DNA from: Procambarus clarkii
Lineage: Eukaryota; Arthropoda; Malacostraca; Decapoda; Cambaridae
Direction: 5' to 3'
NCBI RefSeq assembly: GCF_040958095.1
Contig: NC_091160.1
Span: forward strand, 42,855,968-42,919,967
Length of the DNA stretch: 64,000 bases
Positions 1 through 14,500 of this stretch are shown here, one piece after another. The notes beneath the pieces are model-generated. The model was not told the DNA's origin. It made no database searches and saw only the letters and a list, made by a program, of their open reading frames with translations. The position numbers were made by a program, and so were the translations under genes. Numbering within the stretch: the stretch's first letter is position 1; each line of letters begins with the position of its first letter.

Positions 1-587
1 GGAGAGATAAACTGAGAGAACGGGGCTGCAATATCTTGAGCAATGAGCACAAGTTTAGCAACATAACTTCCACACTAAATTGAAAGTAAATTAATCTTTG
101 AAAACCCAAAGCACCTATCAAATGTTAATATACACATTGTCCAACAAGTCTTTTTAAAATAGGTATAGCCAAGATCACATCAAGCGGTGTACTATGCATG
201 AGAAAATATTACGGCAATGGGTAGACTTGAACTCTCGTCTCTTTAGATCATGTGTTAATATTATAATGAAGACCATACAGAGGGTTGAAGGGAGGGGGAA
301 TAATGGACGAGTTATATAACCAAGATTACACAGCTTATGTATTACACAAGATAATTACAAAATATATACACAGGAAAAGTATAGATGAAAGCAATACTGT
401 ATTTACATTGCATGCAAGTGAAGTATGTAATTATCAAAATATTATGCAAGTGAAGATTCTTGGATCATCAATAATCCAAACACAATTATGGAATAATAAT
501 TATATTCCAATTTTACTGTAATCTGTTGATTTAACTTTTGTTGTTATATTAAATAAAATGTTAGTAAGCCTGTCAGCAAGACCATTC
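1..587. other. AT-rich sequence, no gene recognised
   Basis: A 78-codon open frame at 285-521 has no recognisable motif and is probably chance. Confidence 0.5.
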
Positions 588-1436
588 TCAGAAGCATCAC
601 AAAAGACTGATGTATTCTCTGATGCACCACTAAAGACTGATGTAATTCTCCGATGCATTGCCAAAGACTGATATATTCTCTGAAGAACCACCAAAGACTG
701 ATGTATTCTCTGATGCATTACCAAAGACTGATATATTCTCTCAAGAACCACCAAAGACTGATGTAATTCTCCGATGCATTACCAAAGACTGATATATTCT
801 CTGAAGAACCACTAAAGACTGATGTATTCTCTGATGCATTACCAAAGACTGATATATTCTCTGAAGCACCACCAAAGACTGATATATTCTCAGAAGCATC
901 ACAAAAGACTGATGTATTCTCTGATGCATTACCAAAGACTGATGTATTCTCTGAAGCACCACCAAAGACTGATATATTCTCTGAAGCACCACCAAAGACT
1001 GATATATTCTCTGAAGCACCACCAAAGACTGATATATTCTCTGAAGCACCACCAAAGACTGATATATTCTCTGAAGAACCACCAAAGACTGATATATTCT
1101 CTGAAGCACCACCAAAGACTGATGTATTCTCTGAAGCATCACCAAAGACTGATGTATTCTCTCAAGCACCACTAAAGACTGATGTATTCTCTGAAGCACC
1201 ACCAAAGACTGATGTATTCTCTGATGCATTACCAAAGACTGATGTATTCTCTGAAGCACCACCAAAGACTGATGTATTCTCTGAAGCACCACCAAAGACT
1301 GATGTATTCTCTGAAGCATCACCAAAGACTGATGTATTCTCTGATGCACCACCAAAGACTGACACATACTCTACAGCACCACCAAGGAGTGACATATTCG
1401 CCACATCACCACCAGACACTGACATATTCTCTAAAT
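588..1436. repeat. 30-bp minisatellite, about 28 units
   Basis: Units of 30 bp (core CACCAAAGACTGATGTATTC, then TCTGAAGCAC) run head to tail, so the pattern repeats every half line of 60 bases. Variants differ at a few sites (ATA/GTA, GAAGCACC/GATGCATT/CAAGCACC). The 1,360-1,436 end is degenerate, and a one-base insertion occurs twice near 640 and 760. Since 30 is a multiple of three, several frames stay open and give ten-residue repeats on both strands. I see no start, splice or family evidence for translation. Confidence 0.95.
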
Positions 1437-4405
<2,969 letters not shown>

Positions 4406-4409
4406 TTTA

Positions 4410-4605
4410 GGGTCATCAGGGTTCTCCTAGGTCAATTACTCATCATTCCCGGGATACAACCTGCAAAAGCTGCCTAGCTTCAGAGTATCCATTCATCGCT
4501 AGGTGAACAGAAATGTGCCCAACTATTTCTGTCCTACCCAGGGATCAAACCTGGGATCCTCAATTGTGAGTCGAGGAGGCAAGCTCGAAAACCAAGTACA
4601 GTACC
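4410..4605 (-). repeat. tRNA-derived SINE, family A
   Basis: On the minus strand a box-B-like GGTTTGATCCC with a tRNA-like stem is followed by a CAGAAAT block, a CACCTAGCGATGAAT-like block and a tail. It matches the layout of copies at 24,947, 30,337, 51,930 and 52,972. Confidence 0.75.
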
Positions 4606-5216
4606 AGTACCGAGACTTAATTAATATCACTTGAGCCTTACCTATTGATAGTGTAGTCTTAGCTATTGGCAAGTGTTTATCACTTGTCACTTCCCTCATT
4701 ATTTTCTTCTTCCATTCTATTCCCTTGTTTTTCTCCCTTTCTCCCTTATGAATAATTTCTCAACTTTCAATATTGTGTTTGAAAGTATAAAGGATGTTAA
4801 CACTGTACTATGAACCTCTAAAAACACAATAAAATATTTTTTGTTTGAATACTGGTACAGTAAGTAATAATCTCACTTATGAAGTAAGATGCCAAGCCTG
4901 GAAGACTTTTTAGCATTGTCTGCGGCGCAAAATGGTAAACAATTTTCTAGGTACTGTACCATTCAAAGTGCCAATAGATCAGAAAGTTTAAGGAAGAACA
5001 ATGTCAAAGGTGTCATATTCACAAAGGATTTTACCGAGGGACAAATGACTCAAAGGACCATTGGGAATTGTCAATTATCAATCTTGGGAAAGCAAGATTT
5101 CCAATTCAGAAAATCTAGACATTTAACAAGGTGGGGCATGCCTTAAGATTTGTGACTGGTGTGCTCATAAGCTGGTACACCAGAAGGCAAAATATGTTTG
5201 AGTAATATTTATTACT

Positions 5217-5424
5217 GTTGACCAGACCACACACTAGAAGGTGAAGGGACGACGACGTTTTGGTCCGTCCTGGACCATTCCCAAGTCGATTGTCTGTCGA
5301 CTTGGACCATTCACAATCGACTTGAGAATGGCCCAGGACGGACCGAAACGTTGTCGTCCCTTCACCTTCTAGTGTGTGGTCTGACCAACATACTTTAGCT
5401 ACGTTATTGTGACTTATCGCCTGC
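5217..5424 (+). mobile_element. snapback retroposon copy 1
   Basis: Starts GTTGACCAGACCACACACTA and ends near TATTGTGACTTATCGCCTGC. Arms of about 70 nt are reverse complements, followed by a ~35-nt unpaired 3' tail. The flanks AATATTTATTACT (5204-5216) and AATGTTTATTACT (5425-5437) form a 13-bp target-site duplication with one mismatch, abutting both ends exactly. Confidence 0.85.
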
Positions 5425-6095
5425 AATGTTTATTACTCATTGAATAAATGTTTTCATTGTGATGTGCCGTGTCAAAGGATCATCTCAAGTCTACAGAGTA
5501 ATGAATATAACCTCAACTGCAACAAGCACCTTTAACCTGCTGCAAAATTGTAGAATACAGTACATATAATGCTCATTACTGTATTCAAGTGTTTGCTGAC
5601 TCTCGATTGCTTCTGCACATATAGTAATTGAATACATAACAGAATATTGTAATAATCTCTCATAATCATTTTGTGACCTTATTAAATAGAAAATATGGTA
5701 AATATTGTACAGTGAAGTGCTGATTATTCAAAAGTTCTTGTTTACTGCAGGAAAACTGATCTGGATAATAATTCATTTAGAATATTCATTAATTTTTTCT
5801 GTTTATTATGTTTGGATAATTTTTGTACTGAACAACTTATCCAAATATCTTCTAGATACTTTGGAAGTTAGTTTTAATATAATTTGTGACAAAAAAATAG
5901 AAGTTTGGATTAACCCAATTACTTTAATTAATCAAGACTCTACTGTGTAAGAAAACCCATGCAAGCATAGCCTTTGCTGAACACACATTCTGGTGCTTTT
6001 CTAGCTTCAGAGCTGAAAGTATATCTGTACCTATCTTTCATAACAAATATGCACAGATTTCCTGCTAACACAAAACAAATGGATATGAAGTCCAG

Positions 6096-6357
6096 GGGCA
6101 AGATTCACAAAAGCAATTACGCAAGCACTTACGAATCTGTACATCTTTCCCCAATCTTTGACGGCTTTGGTTACATTTATTAAATCGTTTACAAGCATGA
6201 AAATTTCCCATTCAACTGTTGTTATTGTTATACACAGCCTCCTGGTGCTTCGGAGCTCATTAAATGTTTAATAATTGGAAACAAAGCCGCCAAAGATTGA
6301 GAAAAGATGTACAGGTTCGTAAGTGTTTGCTTAAGTGCTTTCGTGAATCTGGCTCCA
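6096..6357 (-). mobile_element. MITE with ~75-bp terminal inverted repeats, copy 1
   Basis: Both ends read roughly GGGCCAGATTCACGAA inward, continuing through TACGCAAG.ACTTACGAA to CAATCTTTGGCGGCTTTG. The total is about 262 bp. The centre (CATGAAAA...AGCACC block) is the reverse complement of the centre of the copy at 63,640, so the two copies sit in opposite orientation. No coding capacity. Confidence 0.85.
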
Positions 6358-6954
6358 GTACTGTACTAGATACTCGACCCCACACATCACAACATACAAG
6401 AGGCGGCGACATTTTCCAGCACCCTGGACCAGACTGACACATCCTCACTTCCTTTATTTTCTTGTGTGTAGGTTGGGTGTCAAATTTTCAGTGATGTGAG
6501 GCGAATCCAGACTTACTTCCTGGATATGACGTATTAAATAACGTAACTAGGAGCAAGAACAGTAGCAGAATGTGGGTTTAGCAAGATCATGGTCGGTATA
6601 GCTTACAAAAATTACCAGACTGATTGACATTAATGAAGCCAAATGCTTATTACTTATAATGTAACTATAGTAATCATTATGTATTGAATCTTGCAAAAAA
6701 AAAATGCAATTACGAGGATATAATGTTGACAAGTAAGGATAATGCCAACTAGAGTGTCAACCAAATGTGAAAACAACATGTTTGGAAAGCTTGTTATTCT
6801 TCAGTGACTTAGAGTGTTCAATATACTATAATATCAACTACAACTTAAATCACAACATAATGATATTTAATGACATTCAGGAGTCACTGCAAATTAGAAA
6901 CCCAACTACAACTTAAACCACAACATTATTTATATATGTGTGTGTGTGTGTGTG

Positions 6955-7008
<54 letters not shown>
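6955..7008. repeat. (TA)n microsatellite, left flank of MITE
   Basis: Pure TA following a short TG run at 6,937-6,955. Confidence 0.95.
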
Positions 7009-7011
<3 letters not shown>

Positions 7012-7394
7012 GTACCTAGTAGCCAGAACGCACTTTTTGGCCTACTATGCAAGGCCCGATTTGCCTAATAAGCCAAGTTTTCATGAATTAATTGTTTTTC
7101 GACGACCTAACCTACCTAACCTAACCTAACCTAACTTTTTCGGCTACCTAACCTAACCTAACCTATAAAGATAGGTTAGGTTAGGTTAGGTAGGGTTGGT
7201 TAGGTTCGGTCATATATCTACGTTAATTTTAACTAAAATAAAAAAAAATTGACCTCATACATAATGAAACGGGTAGCTTTATCATTTCATAAGAAAAAAA
7301 TTAGAGAAAATATATTAATTCAGGAAAACTTGGCTTATTAGGCAAATTTGGCCTTGCATAGTAGGCTGACAAGTGCGTTCTGGCTACTAGGTAC

Positions 7395-7397
<3 letters not shown>
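7009..7397. mobile_element. TA-flanked MITE with internal TTAGG-like blocks
   Basis: Inverted repeats of about 75 bp start GTCGTACCTAGTAGCCAGAA and end TTCTGGCTACTAGGTACGAC, with AGTGCG(T)TCTGG and CTTGGCTTATTAGGC also mirrored. The middle has CCTAA runs on one side and TTAGG runs on the other, themselves an inverted pair around ATAAAGAT. The element sits inside a TA microsatellite on both sides, consistent with TA target use. Non-autonomous; no open frame of note. Confidence 0.85.

Positions 7398-7456
<59 letters not shown>
7398..7456. repeat. (TA)n microsatellite, right flank of MITE
   Basis: Pure TA run that ends in TTATT units. Confidence 0.95.
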
Positions 7457-7459
<3 letters not shown>

Positions 7460-9593
7460 TTATTTATTCCAATGTAAGTGATTTTAGATTACACAGAAGT
7501 TACAAGAACAATTTCACAGCATCAAATATTCTATTACTTTTCAGTAATGTCAACCTGTAATAAATGAGTAGTGTTATAATCTACTAAAAATGATCTGCAC
7601 TGCAGTTCTAGACATACTCAAGAGGCAGTAACTTTTATGTCATAACAGTTTTCGGAAAGAAGCAAGGAAGTGCAATTTCATGTATTTATATATTTTAAGA
7701 ATATCGAAAAATCAAGATAAGACCAAGAATATATTACACACTATCCTATTAAAGCCATTCTTGGATAACTAAAATTATATCTTTAAGCTAATTATAAATT
7801 GCTTCAAAGAAACAAATGTTAATTCACAATAAGTCAGAGATAATTTTCTTCAATGGACATTACATAAATCAAAGCAAGTGAGGACAAAATATATTGAACG
7901 TTGGATTATAATCCGTAACGACGTGTCTTTAACACATTCAACTCGTCCAAAATCTAACCCATCAATAGGTGCTCTCGGTGCTCACACTTTTCATATACTA
8001 TATGTTTACCTTCATCCACTACTAGCTCTGTAGCATCCACTACAGTATACCACGGACACTGCCAAATGCATTCCTACCCATTATATACAGGGCTAATTAT
8101 ATATTTTAAATATATATTCAATGGGAAGGGAGTACCACCTCTGGCTGGAGGTGGTACTTCCTTTAAGTCCAGGTGGTACGCTGGATTTTAAGTCGGCTGT
8201 CTGCATCTCAGTCGACACCTCCCAAATGGTGTCAATAATATTTAGAGAAAAATTCAGAAAACTTCTGAAAACTAGGGAGCAGTGTTACAATCACAGTACT
8301 GTAGTGTACTTGCATGTGATAAGTGTTAAAGTAAAAGAATTTCAGAATCTTGTTTAAAAAATAAACACGCTCAGGAAGTGTTAACGAAGGAGGCGGCAGT
8401 TCTCACTTGCAACAGGAAAATAACCCAAATACAGTATGAAGATGGAGTGTGACCTGAAGATTTTGGCTGAAGAACTATATAAACAATAGTTCTTCCCACT
8501 TGGAGAACATAAACAATGTTAAAACAGTAACCCAAACCTGTCAGATGCTCCCATTATATAGGAATTTTGAAAGTTGACTAAGCAGATTTAATCTGTCAAA
8601 TTTTGCCAGGTTTTACAGAAATAGCACTATTCATTCAATTTTGTAGTTAGTTGGCCAAAATATTGGAGCTAATGCCATTCAGCCAGTTCTAATAGACTAA
8701 AGTAAACAACATAATTATTCTCTGGAAGAACTATTACAAATACAGTAGACAATTAACCAAACTAATTGGCATCATATTCCTGTCAGGTTAGGTAGAAATT
8801 TGGAACTTGCAGCAGTTTTATTTTTTAGTTCAGATTTGAAACAAGAAAATTACTACTGTATAGCAAACAGTGGAACATATATTTGCACTTATTATATTTT
8901 GATACTAAATGTTATTTACAAAATTACACAAAATAAATAACTTTATTCAGGATAGGTGATAAATCTTTTATGAATACCAATGATCTCAGCACAATCAAAA
9001 CAGCATTCATATCTGCCATTATAAATAAATATAATAATCCAAAAAAGTTTGTTTACAATTACCAAGCCGCTCAGATTATCAACTGTACATATACTGTTCA
9101 GAACAGGGCAGTGGTTGAAATGAGTTTCGAACCCAATTTACGAAGTGGGGAAATGTAGCACCTGGAGCATAAATGATGGGCGGAAAAATATGGGATCAAA
9201 CACTCGAGGAAAGACGTGAGAGTATAGTAGAGTAGAGTACCCGTTGTGGCAACGGTAGATCTGTGCTGCAGTATTACACACTACCAGAAATATTGTTAAG
9301 TCTCGAGTTATTTTGGCACATACCCACAACTGCTTCCATTTAGAGCATGCGTACTTCAACGTGTGTGTGCATATCCAATACTTTTCCATTGAGTACCTGT
9401 GTATTTATTGTGTTTCATTCTCATACTAGTCAATATTGACTTCATTCGTGTCCTTCGTAACTAAGTAGCGGATTTAAGTATGAGAAGTAGAAAATCATCT
9501 CTGACATGGTCACTGGTATTAATGTACTTGTTTGTACTCTTTACTAATACTGGAACTAACTCCTGCCATTGTATAAGTGTATCCCAAGGTTTT
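7460..9593. other. AT-rich sequence downstream of BLTP3, no gene
   Basis: No recognisable protein or RNA gene. A short hairpin around GTACCACCTC.GGAGGTGGTAC lies at 8,129-8,157. The longest open frames (62-83 codons) lack motifs. Confidence 0.5.
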
Positions 9594-9599
9594 TTTATT
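9594..9599 (-). terminator. candidate poly(A) signal of BLTP3
   Basis: This is the first AATAAA on the minus strand past the stop codon, about 270 nt downstream. A 3' UTR of that length is plausible, but the region is AT-rich and chance hits are common. Confidence 0.35.
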
Positions 9600-9870
9600 T
9601 AGTAAAACTATTTAAAGTAATATTGCACTTCCATGAACCTTTCTGCTCATAAAAAAAAAAAGATAAATGAAAATATATTATACCCTACAAATTCTTATAT
9701 TCTAAGTGCACGCCTTAAGTAAGAAAACTGGCCATTTCATGAGGTTGTTTTATCACAAACTGTTACTTATCTGTGGCATATAGCTGCTGATGGCTTCGTG
9801 TGTATGAGGAAGCTAAATGCCACTATGCCACTCACTCTACCACACACATGACTGGAAGCACAAAACTTTG

Positions 9871-10052
9871 TTACGGAAGAGGAAACTTTGGTAGTGAGAA
9901 CCCAAGAGTGGACTTGTTCTCGTTCAACTTCGTCACTTCTTCTTGTAGGGAGCGGTTAGCTTCTTGAGCACTCGCTAGCTGTTGCCGCACCCGATTTAAT
10001 TCTTCTTTTAATCTGTCACGTTCATCTTTTATCAACTGTGCTTCACAGCTCT
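9871..10052 (-). CDS. BLTP3: BLTP3 terminal exon, coiled-coil C-terminus
   Basis: The exon is 182 nt, with acceptor TTTTTACAG, and ends at the TAA at 9871-9873. It encodes about 59 residues: ESCEAQLIKDERDRLKEEL, NRVRQQLASAQEANRSL, then a tail GFSLPKFPLP. Leucine or hydrophobic spacing with many E, K, R and Q residues shows a parallel-type coiled coil, which family members also carry at their C-terminus, probably for self-association. Confidence 0.94.
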
Positions 10053-11490
10053 CTGTAAAAATAACCAGCTTGTCAATGATAGCTTGTAACTAGTTTTGGT
10101 TTTTAATGAAACCATTTTCACGAGAGACACTCAACTAACACATCTGAAAATATAAGAAATGATGACATTTTGGCCCATCCTGGGCCATTATCAATTTGAC
10201 TTGATAATGATCCAGGATGGACTGAAACATCATTTCCATCCTGGATCAGAAGTTGGTTGGGTGTCCAGTAGAGTAAGCTAAGGGGAGCAAGGCTGGCCCA
10301 TAAAGAAGCTATGGTACATAATATTCAATCATAAATGTATTGAAATTTCATGTAATTAATTTCTCACCCTCACTCTGAGGAAGAAGTGTAAAGACACCAT
10401 CGTTGTCACGCTTTACAATAAGTCTTGGGAGCCACACTACAGTGGGTACGGAACCTGGAGAAGTGATATTAGCTGGTATTCTATCCTCTGTCAACTGAAG
10501 TCCTATGCGCTCCATCAGTATCTAGAGAACAGGGTAACTTAAAGAAACAAGTGCTGTAATATATTTCATAGCATAGAAATTTGTGAAGCGATTGTTCTAT
10601 TCCTAGCCAAGTACAAGGAAGGGAGAGACTAATATGTTGCATGAGGAAACTGAATTAACAAAAGGCCTTTATCATTAACTAGTGCTAAAAGTAACATTAG
10701 TTAACCCGCACATCACCACATCAATAAGCAATATTGATGCTTTCATAGACTAATAGTCAACTACCTGGAAATTTGTTCTGTCGAATTACAAAGCTAAATA
10801 TACAGTACTGTACTTTTAATAAATACCTCCATAGGAAATGGTTGTGGCATGACCTCGTCCTCTATCAGGTCAACCAGACCTGTTATAGTGCTCATCAGAA
10901 GCGACATATTAAGATCAGCCACATGACCTTCAAGGAAAGGTTTTATCAGCACGGGAAGAGGGGCTCCCGAGATGCCCCTTGGTTCTTCGGCACCGGGAGA
11001 TGTTGGTTCAACATGTGTGTCTAGACGAATCTTGAGGCAGCAAGGATCTGTGGCAGCTAAAGAATCTGACCAACCTCTGCATCGACTGCTGAACTTCGTC
11101 TGTAAGTAAATTATTGAACATCATATACACACAATGAAATAAAAATATGATGAATTTATGAGAAAATATTGAGGCCGTACTGTGTGATCGAACCTGCGTC
11201 CCTAGTGTTTGTGCCTGGGGAGTCCACGAGTGTGGGTTCAACCCAATCACATGGCCTCAATATTTCAACATTCTAGTTTGTATAACTTCAAATGAAAGAT
11301 ACAAAGAAAAGGCTTGTGTATATGCCTACATTAACTATGCAACAAAATCATAAAACAAATGTGACTCGGTAAACATACAGAAATACACAATACTGTTCAG
11401 TATTCTTTGAACCTGCAGTAATATGTACAAGTGTTCAGACTGTGTTGTTTCTCATGTTCTAAGTGTTATTTTTATATACATAGCTATATA

Positions 11491-11563
<73 letters not shown>

Positions 11564-14500
11564 GTATATGTGATGGTAATATATATACATGTGCATGTAC
11601 ACTGTGTAGAATTCAAATATGATGATGACTGACTTATGAGAACATTTGGAGTAGCATGATAATGAATTCTTGCTGGTAAAGAATTACAATTCTTTCTCCT
11701 CTTTAACTGTGCTTAAATAATTAACTCTTTAATTACTTGATATTCCAAAATTTAAGACTCCTTTCCTATGTCAGATATTGTTAAGTACTGTATGTCCCCT
11801 GAAATTAAGCTTTACTTAACAAAAACAATGTAAGCCTTACAAATATATTCTGGGTCAATTAAACATGAACATATATGTAACACCCTAATTAACATAATTC
11901 GTTAGTGATTTAAGCAGAAAATTTACAAATTTCAAAATTCAAATCAGTGACCTACAAGAGCATCAAACCGACGTTCATGACAGAACTAATAGATGAAAAC
12001 TATATAATAGATGGTGTTAATACTGTATTAAATGCTGTTAATACTGTATTAAATACAGTACTGTACTGTAAATACTGTACGCTGTGAAATACTGCACGCT
12101 CCCTGGCGTACAGGGAGGAGTACAGTATTTCCAAGGGGCGAGGATGGCCTAACGACACGAGAGGCAAAAAAAAACAGACACCGCTTCCCGAAGTATTGGC
12201 GCAAACAGCTTCAACAGCGCAGCCGACACCCTGAACGCCAAGGCCAGCGCCCTAGACGATGACTCGGCACTCAACGCTTCCACATGCTCTGCAAGCCAGT
12301 CCGAGGACAACTCAAGAAGGGAAAAGAAGGCAAGATCGAGGCCAAATGCCCATGAGCGCAAAAATCCTCTGCCACCAAAGCAGCCAAAAGGCAGGGAACC
12401 TGCATATGCAGCTGCAGAAGGCCAACATCACGAGGAAGCACAGGGGCCAAAAGGCACGCAATGAGGTGCTCAAAGTCGCTCCTCTAAGTAAACCTGTAGA
12501 ACTGTAGTAACCTCCCTCCATTCAAGCATCAGGGATCCGATAAAACCAGTGCCACGCTCCCTGAGAAAAGAAAGGGCAGTCTCCTGGTCAGGAAGACTTC
12601 GGAACCTCATAACGCACCCAAATACGGGGAGGAAGAAACGAACTCAAATGAGGACGGATCTATCACGGAGGCGAAATCTGGGTCACGCAGAGGGCAAGCA
12701 GCAAGGGTTTTCCGAACCTCCTTAGGTGAGATGCGGGAGGTAGAAAACCTCCGGAAAGAGGGAGCAGAAGAACCCAAAGGAACTTGGAACCGAACCAAGG
12801 GGAAAGCCGACCCCAAATCAATTTTGTACAGGGAAGGTGGATAAGAAAATCCCCCATAACAACAGACCCCGCAACAAAGACACCAAAACCCAAGCAGGAT
12901 CAAATAGGGGTCTCAGACCCCCAGGCCGACTCCCGGGGCAGAACTGTCCTACATGCCCTCCACCCTTGAAGAAAAGGCAGAGTCCAAGGTAAAAGCAGCA
13001 AAGAAAGGGGCCTGCTGGGAAGGCGCAGAAGCCTTGGCAGAAGGATCAGGCTTCAATGCCTCCGTGTCCATTTCGAATGGGACAGGCCCCGGGGCCGCCC
13101 GAGTCTAATCACCATCTAAACCTCGTCCCGACTCTGAAATACTAAGACATTTGGGAGCTGGCAGCAGAGAGGGAGGAGTAGGGTGAACCATGCCCACCAG
13201 GGAACGACCTGAAGATGTGAACTGAACCATGGTCGAAGCGACCAACACCCCTACGTCCAGTTCCCTAAAACCAAAATGAGGCAGCCCCAGGGAATCCAAG
13301 CTGGTATCCAAGCTGACAACTAATCTAGCAGGTTGCAACAATTTATACCTACTATGTAATGCAAATGCTGCCCGACTCCTATGAAGTTCCGAAGAAGAAT
13401 GGGTAAACTGGAGTACAAGCGGGGAGCATGTCCCGCAAGACTCCAGGTAGACCTCACAGGCAGCATGACGGAGGTAAAATAGGTGACTGTCACCCCGAGA
13501 CAAGGGCAACAAACAACCCTCAAACTCTTACGAAGCGAGATGGGACTCAGAGAACGCATCCACTGGTCAACCAAGCCCCGACGGGGTTTTCCAGGGCCCG
13601 TAGGGGGGGAGGGGGGGGGGGGGGGGTGTCCCTACGGGAAGCCCAGGCAATGGTGCTGCAAAGCTGGTTGAGCCCGTATAGTAATCACCACCAACAACAA
13701 AGATAAGAGGCAAACTGAACCCCTGTGAAGTGTACAAGCACGAGAGCGTAGAGGAGTGCCACCCAAAAACCCTAGGCAGATGAATAGTCAAGCTAGGGAG
13801 ACCCCTCTCCAGGCAGGAAAACAAAAACAAAAGAAAACCCACAGAAGCACAACAACAACAACATAGGGACAGAAACATGGCTGCCGCTAGGTAGGCGAGC
13901 TGCGCAGCACCTTATGCCCCAACCAGCAACACACAACACAACACTCCCTACCCAGAGCCAAACACAGGACACGAGACCCCAGCTGGCTCCAAGGGCGAGG
14001 GCAACGCTGAGCAGCAGTAACCCCTACGGGAGTGAGATCCCGAAGGCCCGAGGGAAGATAACACTAGAACCCAAAGGGGTTAATACTTACAGGGCTCTTA
14101 GGGAATGTAGCCTAAGCGCATGCAGCCCCAGTACACTAAGTTCTCCTGGCCACTGCACCACACTCAGCAGGCAACACCACAAGGGTACAAATTCCTGGCA
14201 GGAAACTGAGGCCAGAGTCGACAACCGCCCCAGTTGGCTTCAGTCTACGAACTGGAGAGTGGGCTGCTGGTGCGGGGGTCCAGGGTTTTCCCTTCCCCTC
14301 CACAAACAAGCGGCGCGCCGGGCTGATGACGTTTGCTTGTTTCTTTGTTTCTTTTAGGGGGAGTTCTGGGTCTCTGTTTGGTTTTAGGTTGCAATTTTCT
14401 ACCTAGTGAGGTTTGTTTTAGGACGCCTATCTTTCTGGGTGCCTAAGCCCAGTCGATGGCAGATGGAATACTCCCAAAAACAGTGGGGTTTTCTTTGGGC

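Noticed and set aside
741-1367. 208-codon frame of ten-residue repeats on the minus strand, and the matching plus-strand frame
   Set aside because: Any stop-free 30-bp unit stays open in such frames. The frame ends are not supported and the one-base insertions break continuity.
6938-7129. Frames made of Ile-Tyr repeats over TA microsatellites (also 7,348 and 11,423)
   Set aside because: Pure TA reads as Tyr-Ile; not coding.
12149-14357. Many overlapping frames of 60-147 codons in the GC-rich block
   Set aside because: They overlap on both strands, show no domain, and their sequence is shared with non-coding repeats at 31-32 kb and 39-40 kb.
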